Of a DNA stretch of 64,000 nt, positions 32,241 through 40,298 are shown piece by piece. The stretch is from the NCBI RefSeq assembly GCF_018449725.1, contig NZ_JAAVVC010000010.1:124001-188000 (forward strand). The letters are read 5' to 3'. This stretch comes from Pseudomonas sp. dw_612. Lineage in GTDB: Bacteria > Pseudomonadota > Gammaproteobacteria > Pseudomonadales > Pseudomonadaceae. Positions within the stretch are counted from its first letter, which is position 1. Every line of letters starts with the position of its first letter. The position numbers and the translations under genes are program-made. Under the pieces are notes generated by a model. That model saw only the letters and a program-made list of their open reading frames with translations, was not told where the DNA came from and made no database searches.

Positions 32241-35087
32241 TTACAAACTGGCAATCCGCGCATGTTGCTCGGCCAACTTGCCCAAAGCCTGTTCAGCTTC
32301 AGCCAATTTGGCCCGTTCTTTGTCGATGACTTCGGCCGGAGCCTTGTCAACGAACCCGGCGTTCGACAGTTTGCCGCCGACACGCTGGACTTCACCTTGC
32401 AAACGCAGGATTTCCTTGTCCAGGCGTGCCAGTTCGGCGTCCTTGTCGATCAGGCCGGCCATCGGCACCAGCACTTCCATCTCGCCAACCAGAGCGGTGG
32501 CGGACAGCGGCGCTTCTTCGCCTGCCGCCAATACGGTGATCGACTCCAGACGCGCCAGCTTCTTCAGCAAGGCTTCGTTTTCGGTGAGGCGACGCTGGTC
32601 TTCGGCGCTGACGTTTTTCAGGAACAGGTTCAGCGGTTTGCCTGGACCGATGTTCATCTCGGCGCGAATGTTGCGCGTGCCGAGCATCAGCGTCTTCAGC
32701 CATTCGATATCATCTTCGGCGCCCTGATCAATGCGTGCTTCGTTGGCCACCGGCCAAGGTTGCAGCATGATCGTCTTGCCTTCGATACCGGCCAGCGGCG
32801 CGATGCGCTGCCAGATTTCTTCGGTGATGAACGGCATGAACGGGTGCGCCAGGCGCAACGCGACTTCCAGTACCCGAACCAGGGTGCGACGGGTGCCGCG
32901 CTGGCGTTCAACCGGGGCGTTTTCGTCCCACAGCACAGGCTTGGACAGTTCCAGGTACCAGTCGCAATACTGGTTCCAGATGAACTCGTACAAGGCTTGC
33001 GCCGCCAGGTCGAAGCGGAACTGGTCGAGCTGACGAGTCACTTCAGCTTCGGTGCGTTGCAACTGCGAGATGATCCAGCGATCCGCCAGGGACAGCTCGT
33101 AGGCTTCGCCGTTCTGGCCGCAGTCTTCGCCCTTATCCAGAACGTAACGCGCGGCGTTCCAGATCTTGTTGCAGAAGTTGCGATAGCCTTCGACGCGGCC
33201 CATGTCGAACTTGATGTCGCGACCGGTGGAGGCCAGCGAGCAGAAGGTGAAGCGCAGGGCGTCGGTGCCGTAGCTGGCGATGCCGTCGGCGAACTCGTCG
33301 CGGGTCTGCTTCTCGATCTTCTTCGCCAGTTTCGGCTGCATCAGGCCGGAGGTGCGTTTCTGCACCAGTTCTTCCAGTTCGATACCGTCGATGATGTCCA
33401 GCGGGTCCAGGACGTTGCCCTTGGACTTGGACATCTTCTGGCCCTGGCCATCACGTACCAGACCGTGCACATAAACGGTCTTGAACGGCACCTGCGGCGT
33501 GCCGTCTTCGTTCTTCACCAAATGCATGGTGAGCATGATCATCCGGGCAACCCAGAAGAAAATGATGTCGAAACCGGTCACCAGCACGTCGGTGGAGTGG
33601 AATTTCTTCAGGAATTCGGTCTGCTCAGGCCAGCCCAGGGTGGAGAACGTCCACAGGCCCGAACTGAACCAGGTGTCGAGAACGTCGTTGTCCTGTTGCA
33701 GCGCAACGTCCGGGCCGAGGTTGTGCTTGGCACGCACTTCGACTTCGTCGCGACCGACGTAGACTTTGCCCGACTCGTCGTACCAGGCCGGAATCCGGTG
33801 GCCCCACCACAACTGACGGCTGATGCACCAATCCTGGATGTCGCGCATCCACGAGAAGTACATGTTTTCGTATTGTTTCGGCACGAATTGAATGCGGCCG
33901 TCTTCAACGGCAGCAATCGCAGGTTCGGCCAATGGCTTGGTCGACACGTACCACTGGTCGGTCAGCCATGGCTCGATGATGGTGCCGGAGCGATCGCCTT
34001 TCGGCACTTTCAGGCCGTGATCGTCAACGCTGACCAGCAGGCCGGCGGCGTCGAAGGCCGCCACGATCTGCTTGCGGGCTTCGAAGCGGTCGAGGCCGGC
34101 GTATTCGGCCGGGATCTTGCCGTCGATGCTTTCGTTCAGCGTGCCGTCGAGGTTGAACACCTGGCAGGCTGGCAATACCGCAGCGTTTTTGTCGAAGATG
34201 TTCAGCAGCGGCAGGTTGTGGCGCTTGCCGACTTCGTAGTCGTTGAAATCGTGGGCCGGGGTGATTTTCACGCAGCCGGTGCCGAATTCAGGGTCGCAGT
34301 AATCGTCGGCAATAATCGGAATGCGGCGGCCGACCAGCGGCAGCTCGACAAATTGGCCGATCAGGGCTTTGTAGCGTTCATCGTTCGGGTTAACGGCCAC
34401 GGCGGCGTCGCCGAGCATGGTTTCCGGGCGAGTGGTCGCGACGATCAGGTAATCATTGCCTTCAGCGGTCTTGGCGCCGTCGGCCAGCGGGTACTTCAGG
34501 TTCCACAGGAAACCTTTCTCGTCGTGGTTTTCCACTTCAAGGTCGGAAATCGCCGTGTGCAACTTGGTGTCCCAGTTGACCAGACGCTTGCCACGATAGA
34601 TCAGGCCGTCTTCATGCAGGCGCACGAAGGCTTCTTTCACCGATTCCGACAGGCCGTCGTCCATGGTGAAGCGCTCACGGCTCCAGTCCACGGACGAGCC
34701 GAGGCGGCGGATCTGACGGCTGATGTTGCCGCCGGACTGATCCTTCCATTCCCAGATTTTTTCCAGGAATTTCTCACGGCCGAGGTCGTGGCGACTCTGG
34801 CCCTGGGCTTCAAGTTGGCGTTCCACCAGCATTTGCGTGGCGATACCGGCGTGGTCGGTGCCCGGCTGCCACAGGGTGTTGCGACCCTGCATGCGGCGGA
34901 AACGGATCAGGGCGTCCATGATCGCGTTGTTGAAGCCGTGACCCATGTGCAAGCTGCCGGTGACGTTCGGCGGCGGGATCATGATGGTGTAGGACTCGCC
35001 CGCGCCTTGCGGGGCGAAGTAGTTCTCGGACTCCCAGGTGTTGTACCAGGAAGTTTCAATGGCGTGCGGCTGGTAGGTCTTATCCAT
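32241..35087 (-). CDS. valS: Valyl-tRNA synthetase
   Basis: Class I synthetase charging tRNA-Val. HIGH-type motif HMGH at residues 47-50 (PPNVTGSLHMGHGF), a large editing domain, KMSKS motif at about residue 551, and a C-terminal coiled-coil arm (ELARLDKEILRLQGEVQRV to the end). 948 aa is the usual length. Ends at a strong terminator. The gene stands on the same strand as the hypothetical gene, holC and pepA. Confidence 0.97.
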   Translation of the reverse strand: MDKTYQPHAIETSWYNTWESENYFAPQGAGESYTIMIPPPNVTGSLHMGHGFNNAIMDALIRFRRMQGRNTLWQPGTDHAGIATQMLVERQLEAQGQSRHDLGREKFLEKIWEWKDQSGGNISRQIRRLGSSVDWSRERFTMDDGLSESVKEAFVRLHEDGLIYRGKRLVNWDTKLHTAISDLEVENHDEKGFLWNLKYPLADGAKTAEGNDYLIVATTRPETMLGDAAVAVNPNDERYKALIGQFVELPLVGRRIPIIADDYCDPEFGTGCVKITPAHDFNDYEVGKRHNLPLLNIFDKNAAVLPACQVFNLDGTLNESIDGKIPAEYAGLDRFEARKQIVAAFDAAGLLVSVDDHGLKVPKGDRSGTIIEPWLTDQWYVSTKPLAEPAIAAVEDGRIQFVPKQYENMYFSWMRDIQDWCISRQLWWGHRIPAWYDESGKVYVGRDEVEVRAKHNLGPDVALQQDNDVLDTWFSSGLWTFSTLGWPEQTEFLKKFHSTDVLVTGFDIIFFWVARMIMLTMHLVKNEDGTPQVPFKTVYVHGLVRDGQGQKMSKSKGNVLDPLDIIDGIELEELVQKRTSGLMQPKLAKKIEKQTRDEFADGIASYGTDALRFTFCSLASTGRDIKFDMGRVEGYRNFCNKIWNAARYVLDKGEDCGQNGEAYELSLADRWIISQLQRTEAEVTRQLDQFRFDLAAQALYEFIWNQYCDWYLELSKPVLWDENAPVERQRGTRRTLVRVLEVALRLAHPFMPFITEEIWQRIAPLAGIEGKTIMLQPWPVANEARIDQGAEDDIEWLKTLMLGTRNIRAEMNIGPGKPLNLFLKNVSAEDQRRLTENEALLKKLARLESITVLAAGEEAPLSATALVGEMEVLVPMAGLIDKDAELARLDKEILRLQGEVQRVGGKLSNAGFVDKAPAEVIDKERAKLAEAEQALGKLAEQHARIASL

Positions 35088-35185
35088 GCGCGGCGGGACC
35101 CTATTGGCATCAATTCAGGAAAAGCCGACGAGTATAGCGGGGCATGGGGCCGAGGGCGAGCAGGGGCGGACCGGGCGCAGAACTA

Positions 35186-35276
35186 ATGTGGGAGCGGGCT
35201 TGCTCGCGAAGGCGGTGTGTCAGTCACCATTAAGTCGACTGATACACCGCCTTCGCGAGCAAGCCCGCTCCCACAT
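35186..35276. repeat. REP inverted pair upstream of valS
   Basis: ATGTGGGAGCGGGCTTGCTC with inverse arm, between the hypothetical gene and valS on the same strand; the hairpin could limit read-through into valS. Confidence 0.92.
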
Positions 35277-35280
35277 GGGG

Positions 35281-35658
35281 TTATTCGTATTGGCTGAGAA
35301 GCCGCTCCATCCGCGCATCCAGCCGACGCTTGATCTCGGTTTCGATATGCGGGGCGAAGTCGTCGATCACGTCTTGCATGATCAATTGCGCGGCGGCGCG
35401 CAGTTCGCTGTCCAGATGCAGCAGGGCGTCAGGGCCTTTGCTGGTGGCGGGTTGCGCGGCGCGGGTGGGTGCCGGTCCGACGGCGGGCGGTGTGTCGCCG
35501 ACGTTGTCGAACAGCATTGGAATTTGTTCCTGTTCGTCTTCATTGACCGTGTCGGTCAACAAGGGCGGCTGCAGGTTGTCATCACCGAGCAGTTGGCGGA
35601 TCGACTCAAGGTCATCCAGCAGATGCGCGGACTTTTGTTGCGGTTTTGGAGTGTCCAT
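35281..35658 (-). CDS. Conserved hypothetical protein between holC and valS
   Basis: 125 aa, not recognised as a named family. It is acidic and low-complexity through the middle (TDTVNEDEQEQIPMLFDN, then PAPTRAAQPATSKG). The C-terminus is probably a helical segment (LRAAAQLIMQDVIDDFAPHIETEIKRRLDARMERLL). It starts 8 bases after the holC stop and so belongs to the holC transcription unit. P. aeruginosa has a hypothetical gene in the same place by my recollection. A helper of replication or tRNA charging would be speculation. Confidence 0.78.
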   Translation of the reverse strand: MDTPKPQQKSAHLLDDLESIRQLLGDDNLQPPLLTDTVNEDEQEQIPMLFDNVGDTPPAVGPAPTRAAQPATSKGPDALLHLDSELRAAAQLIMQDVIDDFAPHIETEIKRRLDARMERLLSQYE

Positions 35659-35666
35659 CGGAATGC

Positions 35667-36095
35667 TCAGAGTCGCTGTAAACGGTGATCTTGCAGAGGA
35701 TAGCCCTGTTCGCGGTAGAAACGGAAACTCTCCCGCGCCGCCGCACGAATCGTCGGGTCTTCCACCACCACTTCCGCCACCCGGACGAATTTGTTGGCGA
35801 AGGCCGGGACTTTCAGGTCGAGATTGACCAGCAAATCCTGATGCGGACCGCAGTCATCACCCAGACCCAGGACAATCAAGCTATCCGGTTCGCTTTCGGC
35901 GGGACCGTGAGGCACGAAGCTTTCACCCTTGAACGCCCACAGGCGCGCATCGAGGTCCTCACGCTGGGTGGCATCGCTGCAATGCAGGTAGATGCGGTGA
36001 CCCATGCGCCAGGCTTTTTCGGTGAGCTTGCAGGCAAAGTCCAGCCGCGCTGACGGATCGGCGCTGGGCAGGATATAGAAGTCGACTTTGGTCAT
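35667..36095 (-). CDS. holC: DNA polymerase III chi subunit HolC
   Basis: Clamp-loader accessory protein that links polymerase III to SSB. 142 aa starting MTKVDFYILPSADPSARLDFAC with the conserved KAWRMGHRIYLHCSDATQREDLDARLW and FVPHGP, LGLGDDCG segments. I start at ATG 36095. It follows pepA on the same strand, separated by a 13-bp hairpin. Confidence 0.94.
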   Translation of the reverse strand: MTKVDFYILPSADPSARLDFACKLTEKAWRMGHRIYLHCSDATQREDLDARLWAFKGESFVPHGPAESEPDSLIVLGLGDDCGPHQDLLVNLDLKVPAFANKFVRVAEVVVEDPTIRAAARESFRFYREQGYPLQDHRLQRL

Positions 36096-36112
36096 TGCGG
36101 TTCCTGAGCCAA

Positions 36113-36142
36113 GGGCGGCGTTGCTCGAAAGCAACGCCGCCC
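36113..36142 (-). other. Strong hairpin between pepA and holC
   Basis: GGGCGGCGTTGCT and its exact reverse complement flank CGAA, a 13-bp perfect stem with a tetraloop and no T-run. In the short pepA-holC spacer it would stabilise the pepA message or attenuate entry into holC. Confidence 0.75.
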
Positions 36143-36155
36143 AAGGTCATCGGTT

Positions 36156-37646
36156 TCAGGCTTTGGCACGGTCCAGCAGGTATTGGGTCAGCAGTGGAAC
36201 CGGACGGCCAGTGGCGCCCTTGTCCTTGCCGCCGCTGGTCCAAGCGGTGCCGGCGATGTCCAGGTGCGCCCAGTTCAGGTTCTTGGTGAAGCGCGACAGG
36301 AAGCAGGCAGCGGTGATGGTGCCGGCTTTCGGGCCACCGATGTTGGCGATGTCGGCGAACGGACTGTCCAGCTGTTCTTGATACTCATCGAACAGCGGCA
36401 ATTGCCAGGCGCGATCGTCAGCCGACCGGCCGGCGCTCAGCAATTGGCCGATCAGTTCGTCGTTGTTGCCCAGCAGGCCGGAGGTGTGAGCGCCCAGTGC
36501 AACCACGCAAGCGCCGGTCAGGGTCGCGATGTCGATCACGGCCTGTGGCTTGAAGCGTTCGGAGTAGGTCAGCGCATCGCACAGCACCAAACGGCCTTCG
36601 GCGTCGGTGTTGAGGATTTCCACGGTCTGGCCACTCATGGTGGTGACGATGTCGCCAGGGCGCGAAGCATTGCCGCTCGGCATGTTCTCGGCGCACGCCA
36701 GGATGCACACCAGGTTGATCGGCAGTTTCAGTTCGAGCACGGCACGCAAGGTACCGAACACGCTGGCGGCGCCGCCCATGTCGTACTTCATCTCATCCAT
36801 GCCCAAGCCAGGCTTGAGGCTGATGCCGCCGGTGTCGAAGGTGATGCCCTTGCCGACCAGTGCATACGGCTTCTCGGCTTTCTTGCCGCCATTGTATTGC
36901 ATGACGATCAGGCGCGGCGGCTGGGCGCTGCCCTGGCCGACGGCGTAGAACGAGCCCATGCCCAGGTCCTTGATCTTCTTCTCATCGAGGACTTCGACTT
37001 TCAGCGTTTTGAATTCTTTGCCCAGGTTCTTGGCTTGTTCGCCCAGGAACGTCGGGTGGCAGATGTTCGGCGGCAGGTTGCCCAGGTTGCGGGTGAAGGC
37101 CATGCCGTTGGCGATGGCAGTGGCGTGGGCCACGGCGCGCTCGACTTCTGCTTGTGCAGCCTTAATGGTCACCAGGGTGACTTTCTTCAGGGCGCGGGGT
37201 TCGGCTTTCTGGCTCTTGAACTGGTCGAAGGTGTATTCGCCGTCCACCAGGGTTTCCGCCAGCAGGCGGGTCTTGCCGTAGCTGTCACGGCCTTTGACGA
37301 CCACTTCGTCCAGTGCCAGCACGGCATCGCTGCCCCCCAGGCCCTTAAGGGTGTTGAGCACGCCGGCGATGATTTTACGGAATGGGCGGTCGCCCAGTTC
37401 TTCATCCTTGCCCACGCCGACCAACAACACGCGTTCGGCCTTGAGGTTCGGCAGATTGTGCAACAACAGGCTCTGGCCGACTTTGCCGGCGAGGTCGCCG
37501 CGCTTCAGTACGGCGCTGATGGCGCCGCCGCTCAGTTCGTCGAGCTGTTTGGCAACGGCGCCGAGCTTGCGGTTTTCGCCGACGGCGACCACCAGAGTGG
37601 CGGTTTTCAACGTTTCTGGGCTAACGCTTTTTACAACCAGTTCCAT
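36156..37646 (-). CDS. pepA: Leucyl aminopeptidase PepA
   Basis: Dizinc M17 aminopeptidase, hexameric, 496 aa. The signature NTDAEGRLVL is present, with the metal-ligand Lys/Asp region GKGITFDTGGISLKPG and YDMGGAASVFGTL. In other pseudomonads and in E. coli PepA also acts as a DNA-binding regulator (of algD in P. aeruginosa as PhpA). Its promoter is divergent from lptF. The start is ATG 37646. Confidence 0.96.
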   Translation of the reverse strand: MELVVKSVSPETLKTATLVVAVGENRKLGAVAKQLDELSGGAISAVLKRGDLAGKVGQSLLLHNLPNLKAERVLLVGVGKDEELGDRPFRKIIAGVLNTLKGLGGSDAVLALDEVVVKGRDSYGKTRLLAETLVDGEYTFDQFKSQKAEPRALKKVTLVTIKAAQAEVERAVAHATAIANGMAFTRNLGNLPPNICHPTFLGEQAKNLGKEFKTLKVEVLDEKKIKDLGMGSFYAVGQGSAQPPRLIVMQYNGGKKAEKPYALVGKGITFDTGGISLKPGLGMDEMKYDMGGAASVFGTLRAVLELKLPINLVCILACAENMPSGNASRPGDIVTTMSGQTVEILNTDAEGRLVLCDALTYSERFKPQAVIDIATLTGACVVALGAHTSGLLGNNDELIGQLLSAGRSADDRAWQLPLFDEYQEQLDSPFADIANIGGPKAGTITAACFLSRFTKNLNWAHLDIAGTAWTSGGKDKGATGRPVPLLTQYLLDRAKA

Positions 37647-37705
37647 GTCCGGGTCCCTGAATTAATGGTCAACACGCAGCGTTCGGCAGTGTCTGCAAAC
37701 GCCTG

Positions 37706-37734
37706 CTTATATAAATAGAAAAGACGCAGGTCAC
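37706..37734 (-). promoter_or_regulatory. Candidate sigma-70 promoter of pepA
   Basis: On the minus strand GTGACC (37729-37734), 17-base spacer, TATAAG (37706-37711), about 60 bases upstream of the pepA ATG. Confidence 0.55.
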
Positions 37735-37834
37735 GGCCCGCGACAAAGGCCGCAGTTTGAACCTCGCCACCAGCGCCTGACAACCCTCGGTTGTACGATC
37801 TTCAGTGCTTTGGACACGTGCTTGAGCATGCGAA

Positions 37835-37863
37835 GTGACAGGCGCACCCAATCACAGGATAAT
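37835..37863 (+). promoter_or_regulatory. Candidate sigma-70 promoter of lptFG
   Basis: GTGACA (37835-37840), 17-base spacer, GATAAT (37858-37863), each one base from consensus, 92 bases before the lptF start. Confidence 0.62.
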
Positions 37864-37954
37864 GCGCCATCTTTTTCGGCGGCCCTGCCTTGCGGGCCGG
37901 CTGATACGTTTGTTTGTTTGGCCGCCTTAGCCTGACAACCCTGGAGTGTCTGGT

Positions 37955-39073
37955 TTGATCGTCTTCCGTTATCTATCCCGCGAAGTCCTGTTGACCTTGA
38001 GCGCCGTCAGCGCCGTGCTGCTGGTCATCATCATGAGCGGTCGCTTCATCAAGTACCTCGCGCAGGCGGCTTCAGGCCAACTGGATCCGAGTTCACTGTT
38101 CCTGATCATGGGCTTTCGTCTGCCAGGCTTCCTGCAACTGATCCTGCCACTGGGTCTGTTCCTCGGGATCCTGTTGTCCTACGGCCGGCTGTACCTGGAA
38201 AGCGAAATGACCGTGCTGTCGGCCACCGGCATGAGCCAGCAGCGTTTGTTTCGTATCACCCTGTTTCCGGCCACCCTGGTGGCGCTGGTGGTTGCGTGGC
38301 TGAGCCTGAGCCTGGCGCCGCAAGGCGCCAATCAGTTCCAGTTACTGCTGAACAAGCAGGATGCCCTGACCGAGTTCGATACCCTGGAGCCAGGTCGCTT
38401 CCAGGCGTTGCGCGACGGTACGCGGGTGACCTACACCGAAACCCTGACGGACGACCGTATCAACCTGGGTGGCGTGTTCATTTCGCAGAAGAATGTCTCG
38501 TCCGACCAGAAGGATCGCGGGATTTCCGTGCTGGTGGCCGAAAAGGGGCGTCAGGAAATCCGCCCTGACGGCAACCGTTACCTGATTCTCGACAACGGCT
38601 ACCGCTACGACGGTAATCCGGGGCAGGCCGACTACCGGAAGATCAAGTACGACGAATACGGCGTTTTGCTGCCCAAGCCGGACGTCAGTGACGAAGTGAC
38701 CGACCGTGATGCCATGACCACCGGTTCCTTGCTGGGCAGTGATGACATTCGCTCGCGCACCGAACTGCAATGGCGCCTGTCCCTGCCGCTGCTGGTCTTC
38801 ATCGTGACCCTGATGGCGGTGCCGCTGTCGCGCGTCAACCCGCGCCAGGGCCGTTTCCTCAAGTTGTTGCCGGCGATTCTTCTTTATATGGCTTACCTGA
38901 CCATCCTGATTGCCGCTCGCGGCGCCCTCGAGAAGGGCAAGATCCCGGCGGCGCTGGGCTTGTGGTGGGTGCACGGGATCTTCCTGGCCATTGGCCTGGG
39001 CTTACTCTACTGGGAGCCGATGCGCTTGAAGCTGGCGAGTCGCCGCGATGCACTGGAGGTGGCTCGTGGTTAA
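37955..39073 (+). CDS. lptF: LPS export ABC transporter permease LptF
   Basis: One of two permeases that extract lipopolysaccharide from the inner membrane (LptB2FG). Three N-terminal helices (VLLTLSAVSAVLLVIIMSG, LPGFLQLILPLGLFLGILLSYG, LFRITLFPATLVALVVAWL), a periplasmic jellyroll, and three C-terminal helices. I choose the TTG at 37955 (MIVFRYLSREV, 372 aa) since GGAG lies 9 bases upstream; an in-frame GTG at 37946 is only one base from the GGAG. Overlaps lptG by 8 bases. Confidence 0.94.
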   Translation: MIVFRYLSREVLLTLSAVSAVLLVIIMSGRFIKYLAQAASGQLDPSSLFLIMGFRLPGFLQLILPLGLFLGILLSYGRLYLESEMTVLSATGMSQQRLFRITLFPATLVALVVAWLSLSLAPQGANQFQLLLNKQDALTEFDTLEPGRFQALRDGTRVTYTETLTDDRINLGGVFISQKNVSSDQKDRGISVLVAEKGRQEIRPDGNRYLILDNGYRYDGNPGQADYRKIKYDEYGVLLPKPDVSDEVTDRDAMTTGSLLGSDDIRSRTELQWRLSLPLLVFIVTLMAVPLSRVNPRQGRFLKLLPAILLYMAYLTILIAARGALEKGKIPAALGLWWVHGIFLAIGLGLLYWEPMRLKLASRRDALEVARG

Positions 39074-40127
39074 GCTCGATCGCTACATTGGTAGCAGCGT
39101 ATTTGTCGCGATCCTGGCGGTGCTGGGGATCATTCTCGGTCTGGCAACGTTGTTCGCCTTCATCGATGAAATGGGCGACGCCAGCGACACCTATACCTTG
39201 CTGGATGTCCTGAGCTACGTGCTGCTCACCGCGCCACGACGTCTTTACGACATGTTGCCGATGGCTGCGCTGATCGGTTGCCTGATCGGCCTTGGCAGCT
39301 TGGCCAGTAACAGCGAACTGACCATCATGCGCGCCGCTGGCGTGTCGATCGGGCGGATTGTCTGGGCGGTCATGAAGCCGATGCTGGTCCTGATGGTTGT
39401 CGGAGTATTGATTGGTGAATACGTGGCGCCCGCCACCGAAGTCACCGCTCAGGCCAACCGTTCGCTGGCCCAGGGCAGTGGCGATGCGCAAAGCGCCAAG
39501 CACGGTCTGTGGCACCGCCAGGGTGACGAGTTCATTCACGTCAACTCCGTGCAACCTAACGGTTTGCTGTATGGCGTGACCCGTTATCACTTCGACAAAG
39601 AGCGGCACATGCTATCGGCGAGCTTCGCCAAGCGTGCGGAGTTCGACAAGGATCACTGGCAGCTCAGTGAGGTGACCACCACGCTGTTCCATGAAAAGAA
39701 CACCGAAGTGGTCAACACGCCGGTCGAGCGCTGGGAAGTGGCCCTGAGCCCACAGTTGCTGAGCACCGTGGTGATGGCGCCCGAGTCGCTGTCGATCAGT
39801 GGCTTGTGGGGTTATATCCACTATCTGGCTGATCAGGGCCTGGCCAACGGCCGTTACTGGCTGGCTTTTTGGGTCAAGGTGTTGCAACCGCTGGTCACTG
39901 CCGCGCTAGTGCTGATGGCGATTTCCTTTATCTTCGGTCCGCTGCGCTCGGTGACTCTCGGTCAGCGCGTGTTTACCGGCGTACTGGTGGGCTTCACCTT
40001 CCGTATCGTCCAGGACCTGCTCGGGCCTTCGAGCCTGGTGTTCGGGTTCTCACCGCTGTTTGCGGTGTTGGTGCCGGCCAGTGTCTGCGCCTTGGCCGGG
40101 GTCTGGTTGCTGCGTCGGGCCGGTTGA
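39066..40127 (+). CDS. lptG: LPS export ABC transporter permease LptG
   Basis: Partner of LptF, 353 aa. Starts MVKLDRYIGSSVF with a GTG 6-7 bases after GGAGG. Membrane helices VAILAVLGIILGLATLFAF and near the C-terminus ALVLMAISFIFGPLRS; LASNSELTIMRAAGVSIGRI is the coupling-helix region that contacts LptB. Overlaps lptF, so the two are coupled. Followed by a terminator. Confidence 0.94.
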   Translation: MVKLDRYIGSSVFVAILAVLGIILGLATLFAFIDEMGDASDTYTLLDVLSYVLLTAPRRLYDMLPMAALIGCLIGLGSLASNSELTIMRAAGVSIGRIVWAVMKPMLVLMVVGVLIGEYVAPATEVTAQANRSLAQGSGDAQSAKHGLWHRQGDEFIHVNSVQPNGLLYGVTRYHFDKERHMLSASFAKRAEFDKDHWQLSEVTTTLFHEKNTEVVNTPVERWEVALSPQLLSTVVMAPESLSISGLWGYIHYLADQGLANGRYWLAFWVKVLQPLVTAALVLMAISFIFGPLRSVTLGQRVFTGVLVGFTFRIVQDLLGPSSLVFGFSPLFAVLVPASVCALAGVWLLRRAG

Positions 40128-40158
40128 TTCCGGGGTTCTCCTGAGTTTGCCGTTCGCT

Positions 40159-40193
40159 GAAAACGCCCTTGTCGCAAGACCGGGGCGTTTTTG
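40159..40193 (+). terminator. Terminator of lptFG
   Basis: AAAACGCCC and GGGGCGTTTT flank a 13-base loop and run into TTTTTG, 32 bases after lptG. Confidence 0.85.
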
Positions 40194-40216
40194 TATTCGC
40201 CGTCTGACCTGCGAAC

Positions 40217-40246
40217 GTGACGCTTGCGCCGCGGATCAGGTACAAT
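40217..40246 (+). promoter_or_regulatory. Weak candidate promoter of lepA
   Basis: GTGACG (40217-40222) and TACAAT (40241-40246), with an 18-base spacer, in the short lptG-lepA gap. Confidence 0.4.
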
Positions 40247-40298
40247 TCCCGGCTATTTTTCGGCGGGCTATGCCTGCAGCCTTTTTGAGTGTTGATCC

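Noticed and set aside
32085..35186. 1,033-codon open frame on the plus strand
   Set aside because: Shadow of valS, starting inside a palindromic repeat.
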